The notes: a model not told the origin generated them from the letters alone. 64,000 nucleotides of DNA from Nelumbo lutea (GCA_022828595.1 JAKGHH010000002.1:87884076-87948075), one strand, 5' to 3'. Counted from the first letter of the stretch, positions 1 through 10,000 are shown. Numbers and translations: made by a program.

Positions 1-2
1 CT

Positions 3-692
3 AGTTCGGGTGAGCTCGGAGATCCCAAGCCAATAGAGTCTGAACCCCGTGAAGTTGCAGCCAGTGTGGCATCTCTCCTAGTTAGGCCAAACGTGAACTG
101 GGATGAGGAGCCCTGGATCCTTCACGTAGATGGCTCCTCGAACCAGCAGGGCAGCGGGGCTGGAATAGTCCTACGCGGCCCAGGTGGCACAAAATTGGAG
201 TATGCACTACGCTTTGAGTTCACGGCATCCAATGAGGCGGAGTACGAGGCATTGATAGTCGGGCTGAACCTAGTGCAAAAGGTAAGAGCAAAGCACATAG
301 TTATCTGCAGTGATTCCCAACTCGTGGTCAACCAGGTTACGAGCGAATACGAAGCACGCGAGCTCTCTATGATCGCATACTTGGCCAAAGTAAAGGAGCC
401 TCTACTTAACTTTCAGTCACACTTCATCAGGCAAATCCCGAGGTCAGAGAACACAGAGGCCGACGCCCTGTCCTGGTTAGCCAGCACGAGTCACAACACC
501 ATGATAACCGTGTACATAGCGGACTTACCTTGGCCTAGCATTCTCGGTGGGGCAGAGGAGGTCGCTCCCGTCCTTGAAGCAAAGCCGAGCTGGATCGACC
601 CACTTGCGAGCTTCTTGCTAGATGGATCCCTCCCTACGAACCACAATACAACCAAAAGGCACTTCGACAAGGATACTACTGGCCAACGATGA
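3..692 (+). CDS. Tat-type gypsy polyprotein fragment: archaeal-type RNase H
   Basis: This frame is open from the left window edge, so the 5' part of pol lies outside. From about base 110 it encodes an RNase H fold of the archaeal-like (aRNH) type found in the plant Tat clade of Ty3/gypsy elements. The acidic catalytic residues are visible in HVDGSS, NEAEYEAL, CSDSQLV and TEADAL. RNase H would degrade the RNA strand of the RNA:DNA hybrid during reverse transcription in the virus-like particle. After the domain (about base 560) comes a linker leading to the integrase zinc finger, but the frame is lost near 660-690 by an apparent single-base indel and ends at 692; the zinc-finger coding continues in another frame. 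The Tat assignment rests on the aRNH-like pattern and the antisense gene downstream. Confidence 0.85.
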   Translation, partial: SSGELGDPKPIESEPREVAASVASLLVRPNVNWDEEPWILHVDGSSNQQGSGAGIVLRGPGGTKLEYALRFEFTASNEAEYEALIVGLNLVQKVRAKHIVICSDSQLVVNQVTSEYEARELSMIAYLAKVKEPLLNFQSHFIRQIPRSENTEADALSWLASTSHNTMITVYIADLPWPSILGGAEEVAPVLEAKPSWIDPLASFLLDGSLPTNHNTTKRHFDKDTTGQR

Positions 693-1610
693 AGGCAAAA
701 GCTGTCGAGCTCGTCAGAAAATGTGACAAGTGTTAGAAGCATGCCAATATCCACCATCAGCCTACTTCCAACCTAAAGTACCTCACCAATCCATGGCCCT
801 TTGCGCAATGGGACATTGACCTTCTAGGGCCATTCCCGCCAGCAATAGGTGGGAGAAAGTTACTAGTGGTGGCAGTAGATTATTTCACAAAATGGATAGA
901 AGTTGAACCTCTGGCAACAGTTACAACCCGAAACATATAGAAATTCTTTTGGAAGAACATAGTATGTTGCTTCGGGCTACCTCGGGTACTGATCTCCGAC
1001 AACGGCAAGCAGTTCGAGGATATCAAGTTCCAAGAATGGTGCCAAGATATGGGAATTCGTTAGAACTTCACATCGGTCGCACACCCGCAAGCAAATGGTC
1101 AGACAGAAGTAATGAACAGAGCCATCCTCCATGGGCGGATGAGCTACCAAGTGTTCTATGGGCTCAACGAACTAAGAAAAAACCACCACAGGAGAGACCC
1201 CCTTTAACCTCACCTATGGCACTGCAACTAGAAGCATATGACGATCAGACAAACGAAGATGAGTTACGTACTAACCTCGACCTACTGGATGAGGTAAGAG
1301 ACCTTGCACACATCCGGACAGCGGCCTACCAGCGAAAAGTAGCTCAGTACTACAATGCCAAAGTAAAGAACAGAGCTTCTGCATCGGCGATTGGGTTCTC
1401 CGTAAGATCATGGTGCCCGAACCCGGTGTGGGCAAACTTGAACCAAATTGGGAAGGGCCCTACAGAGTAAAGAGAGTGCTCGGGGGGGCATACGAGCTTG
1501 AAACCTTAGAGGGAAAACAAGTACCCCAAGTGTGGAACATCGTCAACTTAAGAAAAGATATGTGTCATCTCCCTAATATCCTCCTGAAGGTATTCAACCT
1601 GATGCTGTAG
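660..1610 (+). pseudogene. Tat-type integrase, frameshifted
   Basis: Integrase of the same element, spread over several frames. The zinc-binding half is reduced to KCDKC followed by a stop near 735. The catalytic core is recognisable from about 800: WDIDLLGPF (first Asp), LISDNGKQF (second Asp) and HPQANGQTEVMNR (Glu), so the DDE triad is still encoded although the frame is broken by stops near 937 and 1062. The part after the core (WADELPSVLWA, then a coiled segment to ASASA) lies in the frame running 949-1470. The C-terminal domain (EPNWEGPYRVKRVLGGAYEL) lies in the frame ending at 1610. It would have joined cDNA to host DNA. Its last 63 bases overlap the end of the antisense gene on the other strand. 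It cannot make a working protein as read. Confidence 0.85.
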
Positions 1611-3201
1611 ATTCAGCCTCAGGTCCGCCATGTGCTTCACCACTACTCCCATGGCCTCAGCATCTCTCTGAGACCTCGCCTGCCTGGTCTGTGCAACGCG
1701 AGCAGCCGCCTCAATAGCTCGGGATGTCGTATCGGCAGCACGGAGAGCATCTTCGGCAGCTCGCGCCTGCCTCGAGCTCCTTTCCACCTGGGCCGCCAAG
1801 GCATGGATAGAAGAGTTCACCTACCAAAAGGGAAAAACAAGTGATCAAAAGAACGACAACAAGAGGGATAAAAGCAAAAGAGCTCAACAAGAAATCCGAC
1901 TCACCACCATGGCATGAGTGGCAGCACGACAGGCCACCTGGTTCAAAGGAAGATCGGTCCACGCCTCGACCTCCTCAGGGAAGGTGGCCTCCCTAGTCTT
2001 CTGAAGAGCGTAGTTCGGCGACAACACACTCCTGAATTCCCCTTGGGCTCACGAGCCTGAGGGCCCAACTCGCGTATAAGCGAACCCAAAGTAGACGGGA
2101 GCCCCCGTAAAAGTAGTCTCGGCATAAGGGGCCCCTGCCGCTTCTTGCATTGGAGGAGCCACCTTGGGCTCCCTGGGCAGATCCTCTAATGGGTAGTCTG
2201 GTACCTTGGGCCCTGCGTCTTGGGGCAGCTCGGCACGAGTTCGCTTGGCGACTTGCTTCCTCCTCTTCATGCCTTGAAACAGGTGCCCACCACAAGTCCT
2301 TTCTAAATCCATCACACCTGCAAAAAAGAGTTCAGCATCAAAAAAAAAAAAAGGAGCAATGCAAAACAAGAAACCTCTGAGCAAGGAACCTACCCGAACT
2401 CAGGTCGGCTGCAATGAGCTTGGCCTCCGTCAGATACTGATGGCATTTTAGCCCAAGTCATGCCCATTGCCGAAGGCCCTTCACCGTCTCTTTATCAAGC
2501 ATAACACCGGAGTCAGGGGCGGTCATCCCCCACCCGGTCTGAAACGGCCACCCCAGTACACTTCGCACCCCGAAGTAGTCCCACTTCCACATCGGGACCT
2601 TGTTGGGAAGTTCGTGTAAGAGCTTAAAACCTGGGCGAGGAGACAAGTAATACGCCCACCTACGCCCGGGAAGGGGATCTGCTTGCTTCTTAAGCATTAA
2701 AATAGAAGAGAATATCTCCAAGTCTAAAGGAAAGCCCTGTTCGCAAAATAGGGAGATTGTCCCTACCAAGTTACGAATGGAGTTCGGGTGAAGCTGGCCG
2801 ACAGTAACGCCGAAGTGGTTCATGACCTCGACAAGAAGGGGGTGGAAAGGCAGTCGCAGCCCCGTAGCGAGCTGCTCCCAGAATATCAAGATCTCTTCAG
2901 GATCATGTTCCCAAGGAAAGCTACCCGAAGGTATGTAGTAGGCGTACTCCCCAGGCAAGTTGTAATAGGTAATTAGGGATTGAAGCCCCTCAGGCATCAT
3001 GGTCGATGGACCAAACTTGTCTAATGTCCGACCTCGACGAGAGGTGGATGCCAAACTACTCGAGGCGACTCGGCTTACGGGTTCAAACTCTTCCTCGAGC
3101 TCTACCTCCGATTCGCTAGGACCACCAAGGGATGCAACTCGGTTCGTAGAACCTACATTTGACCCACTTGAAGAACCGTCTGAGCTATCCGAGCTAGACA
3201 T
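1548..3201 (-). pseudogene. Antisense gene of the Tat element, three exons
   Basis: A gene lies opposite to pol between integrase and the 3' LTR. Exon 1 runs 3201 to 2394 and starts with a Ser-rich acidic N-terminus (MSSSDSSDGSSSG) followed by a folded region rich in aromatic residues (ITYYNLPGEYAYYIPSG, GRRWAYYLSPRPGF). Intron 1 (2393-2318, 76 bp) has GTAGGT and TTTTTTGCAG borders. Exon 2 (2317-1905) is basic (MKRRKQVAKRTR). Intron 2 (1904-1821) has GTGAGT and TAG borders. Exon 3 (1820-1548) is an Ala/Arg/Glu-rich probable coiled coil. The three exons keep one frame, 498 codons including the stop, broken only by two in-frame TGA codons (ends of the 247-residue stretch at 2458 and of the stretch at 2049). 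Position and character match the antisense ORFs known in Tat/Grande elements, often annotated as putative gypsy-type transposon protein. Its function is unknown. Exon borders are inferred, not from transcripts. Confidence 0.72.
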
Positions 3202-3382
3202 CGAGGAGAAAAGATGGATTCCAAGAAAGTACTCACCTGGAAAAAGGCTTGAACAGACTACGGGAACTGGAACACGAGCAAAAAACCTTGAATGCGAACT
3301 AGAAGCTTGGACACGAGCTAAAACTCGGACGCGAGCTCAAGAAGCAAAATGCAGAAGTGACAAAAGCAACTGGGGTCCCCCA

Positions 3383-3391
3383 CTATTTATA
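3383..3391 (-). promoter_or_regulatory. TATA box of the antisense gene
   Basis: TATAAATAG on the minus strand, 182 bases upstream of the antisense ATG at 3201. The same box with the same downstream bases (TATAAATAGTGG) lies on the minus strand in the second Tat fragment at 8425-8433. Start-site position is inferred. Confidence 0.6.
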
Positions 3392-3519
3392 CCCACAGTA
3401 ACCAAGAATCAACGGCTCAGATCGAAGCCAATTCGACGGCCCACAGCCGCATTGACTGCACGTCTCCTGAGACCAAGACGTGACTAGCCACACGTCTCTC
3501 GGAACTGACCGCACGTCCC

Positions 3520-3700
3520 CTCACATTAAAGGTGGCGGCGGCACGTTTTCAAATTTTAAAAGACGCCCACTGTCACATCTCCCAGCGGCGCGCTTTCTGA
3601 ATTTTGAAATAAGGCATACGCTGTCACATCTCCCAGCGACGCGTTTTTTGAATTTTGAAATAAAGTGTGTGCTGTCACGTCAGTCAGCATTTGCAGGAAG
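3520..3700. repeat. Tandem repeat of about 51 bp before the 3' LTR
   Basis: The phrase CTGTCACATCTCCCAGCG recurs at about 3570 and 3621, with a degenerate third copy near 3672, each followed by a GAATTTTGAAATAA-like tail; a weaker copy precedes them from about 3500. The block lies between the antisense TATA box and the LTR, where it could act as an enhancer in either direction (inference). Confidence 0.6.
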
Positions 3701-3851
3701 ATCAGCATGTCTCCCATCTTTTGGGTGCTCGAGAAACCCAAAAGAATCCTGGCAATGCACCTCGCGTTATCACTCAACCAATTCGAAGTACAAGACAAAT
3801 CCACCCGCCACCTCGCGAACTCCCCGCGCCAGGGCAAGACCCTTAGCACTA

Positions 3852-3866
3852 GGAGTGAGGGGCAAT
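3852..3866 (+). other. Polypurine tract of the first Tat element
   Basis: The purine-rich string GGAGTGAGGGGCAAT directly precedes the LTR terminus TGATGAAGGG. The same tract precedes the LTRs at 8744 (GGGAGTGAGGGGCAAT) and 18926 (GGGAGTGGGGGGCAAA), supporting its role as plus-strand primer. Confidence 0.7.
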
Positions 3867-4614
3867 TGATGAAGGGAGATTTGGCCCAACCTCATAATCA
3901 CTCAACACGTGGCAAAAGCAACAGCTTGGCATAACAGCCCGCCAATGCGTGAGCTCCGAAGGGAGGAACCAACAGTCCGAACTCTTTGCAAGGAGCCCGA
4001 ACTCCCAGTATAGAGCATGAGCTCTCCCTTAGGCCCCGAGCCTTATGAGCACGAAGGGCAACAACCCGAACTGGCCTGCCCCATTGCAGTTCGGGCCACA
4101 CCTCTCTCCGAACTCAAGACTTCGCCTCGCACACCACTCTAGCACCTCGCCCAGGACACCGAACTGAACAAACCATACCTGACACCGAAGGAGTCCATAT
4201 CCAGGGGCAGCGCACCTGACTGACTTGGGATTTGACGCTTGACAGCCACATTCCGACGGCCACCTGCCACCGCCACCTGACTCCGCCATCTCCAGTTACA
4301 GAGACGGCTCCGACAAGGAGCAGTGGCGGTTTTGTCATAGCAGAGTGGATGACACCCGAACTGACAGAAGCACAGAAGTAATCATACCCGACCTGACAGA
4401 AGCCTCGGAGTGAGTGCGCGAGGTGGTTATAAAAGGCTCTCTGCCCCCCTAAGAACAAGGTATGTGAACTTTGCGCCATCTGGTTTTATCTTGCCTTCAA
4501 GAGAATACTAACTTGAGCTTCGGAGCAATCCACCGGGGGGTTCCTCCCCGGAGATTCCTCATCTTCTCTGTTTCAGGCTCCCTGTTGCTTCAGCCAGAGG
4601 CAAGGTCGTTGACA
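3867..4614 (+). repeat. 3' LTR of the first Tat-type element
   Basis: The LTR starts TGATGAAGGGAGATTTGGCCC right after the polypurine tract. A TATA box TATAAAA lies at 4428-4434, followed by the R/U5 sequence with the short inverted motif CCGGGGGGTTCCTCCCCGG near 4530. The 3' end is placed at the terminal CA of GTCGTTGACA by comparison with other Tat LTRs; the 748-bp length matches the second Tat LTR once its MITE is removed (739 bp). The 5' LTR is outside the window, so neither the end nor a target duplication can be checked. Confidence 0.65.
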
Positions 4615-5891
4615 GCTAAGACCGACGGGATTGCACACCATCACTTCTTCTTCTCTCTCCTTCGCCCTCTCTCTCGTTTTCTCACTGACGCTGCTGCAAT
4701 GAATTGCAGGAGCGGCAGATCGTTTTCCTTCCTCTCACTACCACCGGATCTCTTTCTTCTTCTTTCTTTCCCCCTCCTTCTTCGTTTCCGAAGGTCCGTT
4801 ATCACCAGTCCCACCACTGAATTTCTCTCCCTTCTCTTTCTTCTCCTGTTCTTCATTTCCAAAGGTCTGTCAATGCTGGATCCCTCCTCCTTCGTTGCAG
4901 CAGCTTCGCGTCCGTCAAGAGAAGAGTACCCGAAGTTGAAACGGGCTGAATCTCCCCTGTTTTCTTTCTTGTTCTCTACGTCTAAAGACGACGAAGAGGG
5001 GTCAAGCTCGGCCACCGTCACCTGAACCGGAGTCACTCTATCATCGTCGCCTAGGCTCTCTGCTACCTTCGTTTTTTTGCTGTTCTCAGCATTCTGCCTG
5101 AAGTTTCACATCTATCTCTGTGTTCCCTCTGCAATCAACAATCGGCCATACATACTTAGGTAACTACAAACCCAACTTTCTTGCTTCTATTAGAGAAGAT
5201 TAGAGGTGGGAGACAGATCGATGGGGTAGGTCCCATCAGATCCACCCCGGTAGATCTGCTCTTTGACCCAATCTGGCCTGAATTTACTATATGCTCTTGT
5301 GCTCGTTTGGATAATCCTTTTTTTCTGTCTTTTGTTTTGAGATTTAATAGGGATAATGGTCTGATGATGTTAGTTCTATTCTATTTCAGATTTGATTCTT
5401 GTATGGATATAGGTGTACTTCAGGTTTTTTTTTTTTTTCTTCTTTCCTTCTTCGGTTATTTTCTCAGGCATGATTATGGAGTTTTTGTTGGTGTTTGCAT
5501 TGATACTTGGGATGAATTGTTTTTAACGGGGATTTCAGCCGAATCTACCTATTCATCTCTGGTGAATTCATTAAGGGGATTAGCTTCTAATTCCCTTAAC
5601 GAACTTCTGCTTAGCCAGTTTAATCTTCTTTTCCATGTAATGAGCCTCCTTTTATTAGTTAGTTATCTTTTATTTAAGTTATATTGCTATTTATTTTTGT
5701 TTCACATAGCGTAGGCTAATATTTCTATGTGGGCCCCATCTATTGGACCCGGGAGCATTGGAGTCACTACAAAAATAAAATAAAACTCTTTCAAAATTAT
5801 TCCCAGAGGTCCCATCACCTCTTGTTCCTAAACTAATGGGTGGAGACTCCATTTCCAGCCCAAGTGGCAAGTGAGCTGATTTTTTCCGATG
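4615..5891. other. Pyrimidine-rich, unassigned DNA
   Basis: From 4640 to about 5050 the plus strand is rich in CTT/TCT runs (TTCTTCTTTCTTTCCCC), like a plant 5' leader or first exon. An open stretch at 4471-5025 crosses the LTR end and has low-complexity Ser/Leu/Phe composition; I do not recognise it. From 5240 the DNA is AT-rich and intron-like. It could be the remnant of a host gene leader beside the insertion, or a further retroelement leader. No function assigned. Confidence 0.4.
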
Positions 5892-6308
5892 TTCACAGCT
5901 GGAGGTGCTATCTCTTGGAAGAATGCTAAGCAATCACTTATAGCTTCGTCAACTATGCAGGCGGAATTTGTGGCTTGTTACGAGGCAATTAAGAAAACCA
6001 TATGGCTACAGAACTTTACCTTAGGGCTTTGAGTCATGGGCATTATTTCCAAGACGTTAAGAATTTACTATGACAATTCTGCAGCTGTTTTCTTCTCTAA
6101 AAGCAACAAGAGTTCGAGTGCATCCAACCACATGGACATAAAGTTTCTTGTTGTGAGCAAGAAAGTTCAGGGACAAGAAATTGTTGTGGATCATATCAAC
6201 AATACAACAACGATAGTTGATCTGCTAACTAAAGCTCTTAATGTTAAATTATTCATGAAACATGTATCCGGTATGAGAATTGTAGAATCTTTTGATTCAC
6301 TTGGTTAG
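5892..6308 (+). pseudogene. Copia RNase H, 3' remnant
   Basis: The C-terminal part of a Ty1/copia polyprotein. It begins abruptly inside RNase H with GGAISWKNAKQSLIASST, followed by MQAEFVACYEA, IYYDNSAAV, the tail HMDIKFLVV and the end-of-domain phrase TIVDLLTKAL. An in-frame TGA at 6030-6032 interrupts it. Gag, protease, integrase and reverse transcriptase are absent upstream, so the element is truncated at about 5892. The protein ends at 6308 and is followed by a copia-style 3' untranslated region. Confidence 0.85.
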
Positions 6309-6713
6309 TGGGAGTATCTTTTTTTAGGATAAAGTTGAAATTACTATTGTTCCATACAGTATAATTTTGCTCCATTTATTCTACATTAATTATTTGCTTT
6401 TCCACTATAAGGATTCCAGTGGGTTGTAAATAGTAGGAGTTTAAGGGACCATAAAGGTGGAAGAGATGTGATTGATCACCACATCATACGGATACCACAT
6501 TAAGGATACAGACTATAGAGAATGAGGTTATCAATACAATGACCATGGAATGACATTACATTGTTAGTAACATGTAATGATCTTGTGTTGGCGATCTTAT
6601 TTGTCCCACTCCAGATTAGTATTAAGAATGCCATAAGGATGTGAATGGAATGTGATTAATTAAGGCCAAGTAAAAAAAAAAAAAAAAACTCTTGGCAAGA
6701 CCAAGTGGGAGAT
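6309..6713 (+). other. Copia 3' untranslated region and polypurine tract
   Basis: Non-coding stretch between the copia stop codon and the LTR. It holds an A-run at 6672-6688 and ends with the purine tract CCAAGTGGGAGA at 6701-6712, typical of copia elements. A second similar phrase, TTAGTGGGAG, follows the stop codon at about 6305. Confidence 0.55.
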
Positions 6714-7066
6714 TTTTAGAATTAAAAGAAAATAAACGTTTGGAACGTTTCTTCTATTTAATGGTCTTGTAAAGAGTCATTCATTAAAACAACCATTCAC
6801 TGAGCATTCAAAGACAAAATTTGAATGGACACCTTGATGGGAAGGTAACCATTCACCAAGATGGATATAAAAGGTAAGGTCCCCAACCCCGTGCTTACTA
6901 TCAAAGCGACAATAAAGTTCTCCCATCAAGAAAGAAGTGTGAGAAACAGGGCTGAAGTGATCTCCTGATTCAGATGGTCATGGCCTCATCCAGATCTTCG
7001 GCTTTAGGTAAGTCTTTATTGTTATTCTCATTCATGAGGTTGTACGATCTTAATAGAAGAATAACA
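6714..7066 (+). repeat. Short 3' LTR of the copia remnant
   Basis: Starts TTTTAGAATT, readable as the usual TGTTAGAATT with a mutated second base, right after the polypurine tract. A TATA box (GGATATAAAAGG) lies near 6865. The end is placed at AGAATAACA near 7066 from the terminal CA only; no 5' LTR is present to confirm it. Length about 350 bp, in the range of small copia LTRs. Confidence 0.45.
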
Positions 7067-7556
7067 TTTCCTGCTTCTTTCCTTGATTGTATGTATGACT
7101 GTAGAGGTTTTTATGGCTATGGGAGTGTGTTTGCATGGGTTTCCCATAGGTAGAATGTATGACCTTGTGTGTGAAAAGGGGTGGGTATTTATAGAGATTT
7201 GGGGAGAATTCTAGAAGGGAAGGAAGGGCTGATATTTGAGATTGGAGATAAAAATGGATAATATTAAAAGTATTTTTTGAGGGAGATTGATTAAGGGAAG
7301 GATTGCCAAAATAAATTTGGGAGAGATCCTCTCAATCGATCAAGACAAAAAGTGGAAAATTTCACCAATTTGTCTAAATTGAACATTCCAAGTTTAGGTG
7401 ATTGGCTTCACTGATTGGAGGCTCCTTACCTAGATAAATTTTAAATTTTAAGATGGTTATAGAAGATGGGAGAAAAATATGGTCGTGTGGGTTCCAAAGT
7501 TTGAAGTTGTAGTGAAGAAGATCCCAAATGGAGGGTCCGGATAGAATCTAGTTTTG
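7067..7556. other. Intergenic DNA, no feature recognised
   Basis: Moderately AT-rich DNA with purine-rich phrases (GGGAGAAAAATATGG). I see no open frame of note and no clear repeat until the tandem array at 7557. Confidence 0.5.
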
Positions 7557-8160
7557 GGTCTCAAAATAGAGGGGTTAATGGTGTCAGAATTGGGCAATGT
7601 TGATACTGTTGGACTCATAATTTCAATCTCTATGCATATAATGGGTTGGGTTTTTGATTTCCTATTCAGGATAAAAAATTATCCCAACCGAACAGTCGAA
7701 ATTAGTTTCAGCTTTGAGTGTTTAGATAAAGGGGTAAACGAAGTCGGATTTGGGTGATCTTGGTGTCATCGGATTTGGGTCATTGGCTTCTACACGCCTA
7801 TGGTATTGAATTTCTTATTTGACTTGAAATAAGGTTCAGAATCAAAATGATCCTGATCAGACAATTAGAATCAGTTTCAACTTTGGGTCTTAAGATGAAG
7901 GGGTAAAAGGTGTTGAATTTGGGTGGTCTTGGTATCGTTGGATTTGGAATTTTGGGATCTATGTGCCTATAGTGTTTGATCTTTAGTTTAATTTAATATG
8001 AGGTTTAGGATCAAAATGATCCCGATTGGACAATCGAAATCGATTCTAGCTTCGGATCTTAAGATGAAGTGGTAAACAGTAATGGATTTGGGTGATCTTG
8101 GTGTCATTGGATTTGGATTTTTGGGCTCTACATACTTATAGTATTGGATCTTAGAGGTCC
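7557..8160. repeat. Tandem repeat, unit about 170 bp, 3.5 copies
   Basis: Copies start near 7557, 7721, 7890 and 8060. Shared phrases are TTAAGATGAAGGGGTAAA, GATTTGGGTGATCTTGGTGT, CTATAGTATTGGATCTT and GATCAAAATGATCCCGAT. Copy 1 is the most diverged. Unit length is near nucleosome repeat length, as in many plant satellites, but four copies do not make a satellite. Confidence 0.75.
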
Positions 8161-8234
8161 AAATGTTTAAAAAAATCTAATAATGCCCCCGGGTCGACTA
8201 AGAGGTTAGTTGAAGCATGCTTGAAGCTCAAAGT

Positions 8235-8743
8235 GTTGCAGAAAGACTAAGGATCACAAAAATAGGGTGTTTACAATGGCAATGCAAGGATTCACTGAGA
8301 AAAGAATAAGGGACCAAACTGACCTCGCCAACACCACTGGACTCATTGACCGCACCTAGCTCTCCAATCTCACTAGTGTGTAGCTCTCGCCAAAAACATG
8401 TGAAGATGGACCCCACAAGCTCCACTATTTATAGATGGGAGAAGCAATGCATCAACAATCATGATTGATCTGATCCAATGGATGCAAAAGGCACAACGAT
8501 TCATCTTTCGAGACCAAAAACCAGTTTAGCACATTTTTTATGTTCGTGGACCTAAATTTCATGTCAAGTCCACGCATACCCGAGATGCAACCTGTCAAAC
8601 GATCCCAACAAGATGAACCAACCTGATCTTGATCCATGACCTAATGAGAATTTGGCATTAGAGCATCGAGTTGAAAGTTATTCATAACCGAGCTACTCCC
8701 TTCGCGCGATCTATACACCTTGAGCTTGGGAGTGAGGGGCAAT
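8235..8743 (-). pseudogene. Antisense-gene promoter region of a second Tat element
   Basis: This stretch lies immediately before the second Tat 3' LTR and corresponds to the segment 3200-3866 of the first element. On the minus strand it carries TATAAATAGTGG at 8425-8433. Sequence on the minus-strand downstream side is too diverged to identify a coding exon; a 65-codon open stretch (8425-8228) bears no resemblance to the first element's Ser-rich start. The segment ends with the polypurine tract GGGAGTGAGGGGCAA. Only the promoter equivalence is claimed. Confidence 0.5.
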
Positions 8744-10000
8744 TAATGAGAGGTAATTTGGCCCTCTAATTATGGATGGCCATGTGTTAGGGACGAACTA
8801 TTTTATGACACCTAAGCATCACATGTGGTCGGACCTCATCTGAGTAGACTGGCTTATGTTGCCCATTATGTCATCTGACCTCAATTGATGAAAGACCAGC
8901 AAAGCTAGGTGCGCAAATGGATCATCTGATCCGAGATCTAATCCTATTTGGTCGAATTCGGATCGGATCCTATGATTCGACCAGAAATCGGATCACCCCT
9001 TATCCAATCTGATATGTTATATATTTATAAATATAAATATAAATACATGTGTAATAAATATATATATATATATATATGTTATTTACTATTTATAAATATA
9101 TTATTTATATTGTACTTTTATAAATTTGTTATATTATTTATTTATTTATAAAAACATGTATATATGTGATAAAATTAATTAAAAAATAATTGTATTTTTT
9201 GTTTTTTTTCTTTATTTAAAATGGTATATTTTATTTTTTTCTTTTAATAATTTATTATTTTTTAAAGAAAACAAGTCAGATCAAATCAGGTCCGAAGATC
9301 CGACAGGATTCAAATTCAAATCGAGTCCTATCCGATCCGATCGGATCAGATCTGAGATAAATAGTGTCGATCAGATTCGAATATACCCTTATCCAAATTC
9401 GAAATGATCCGTTTGCATCCCTAAGCAAAGCGCTTAATAGAAAACTGGAGTATGTTATCAAGGACTTCGTTAACCGACCTGTCTCTCTGACGTGGGCAAC
9501 TGATGACCTAAGTAGCTAGGTGATCTCTGAAGTACATGACACGTCCTTTCCTTATCTGCCCACTTCGCTTACGACTGCGGAGAACATGACTACACATTGC
9601 CCACCTAGAAATGATAAGCCCGGTTCTGCCCACTTCACGGGGAACCAGATGAGAATCATCACAATGCCAGGGAGACCTGCTCCATAAATAATGGGCAAAT
9701 AAGCCCTATCGCCTACGAACGTGTCAGACATGCAACACCAAGCCTCAATGCCTATATAAAGGTGATTTTACACCTTCACAAGGTATGTGTAATTGCACAC
9801 ACTTGCCTCTCTACTTTGAATCTCTCAACTCTCGCTTTCTTCTATTTTCTCGACTTACTTGACCATTGGAGTGCCTTTCCCAGGTCATTCCCCAAGCCGT
9901 CTTACATACTCTTATCTTGCAAAACCGGCCTACTGAACTTATCTTCCCTTTCATCCAAGTTGTCAACCAATAGTCATTCGAAGCAGTTCGAGAATCATCA
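8744..10000 (+). repeat. 3' LTR of a second Tat-type element, split by a MITE
   Basis: Starts TAATGAGAGGTAATTTGGCCC after the polypurine tract; the second base is mutated from the usual TG. It contains the hAT MITE at 8906-9423 (plus one copy of its 8-bp duplication). A TATA box TATATAAA is at 9753-9760 in the context GCCTATATAAAGG. The 3' end is put at AGAATCATCA (10000). Without the MITE the LTR is about 739 bp, close to the 748 bp of the first Tat LTR. No primer-binding site follows, so this is the 3' end of a truncated element. Confidence 0.65.
8906..9423. mobile_element. hAT-type MITE with 8-bp target duplication
   Basis: A 518-bp AT-rich element with terminal inverted repeats: the left end TAGGTGCGCAAATGGATCAT matches the inverted right end TAGGGATGCAAACGGATCAT at 17 of 20 positions. 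It is flanked by perfect 8-bp direct repeats AGCAAAGC at 8898-8905 and 9424-9431, the length made by hAT transposases. It has no coding capacity; the ends are rich in GATC/GGATCCGA phrases and the middle is an A/T tract. Copies of its right end (TTGCATCCCTA) occur near 14310 and 20660. Confidence 0.85.

Noticed and set aside
4471..5025. 184-codon frame crossing the Tat LTR end
   Set aside because: It begins in LTR R/U5 DNA and continues into a CTT-rich stretch; composition is low-complexity and no domain is visible.
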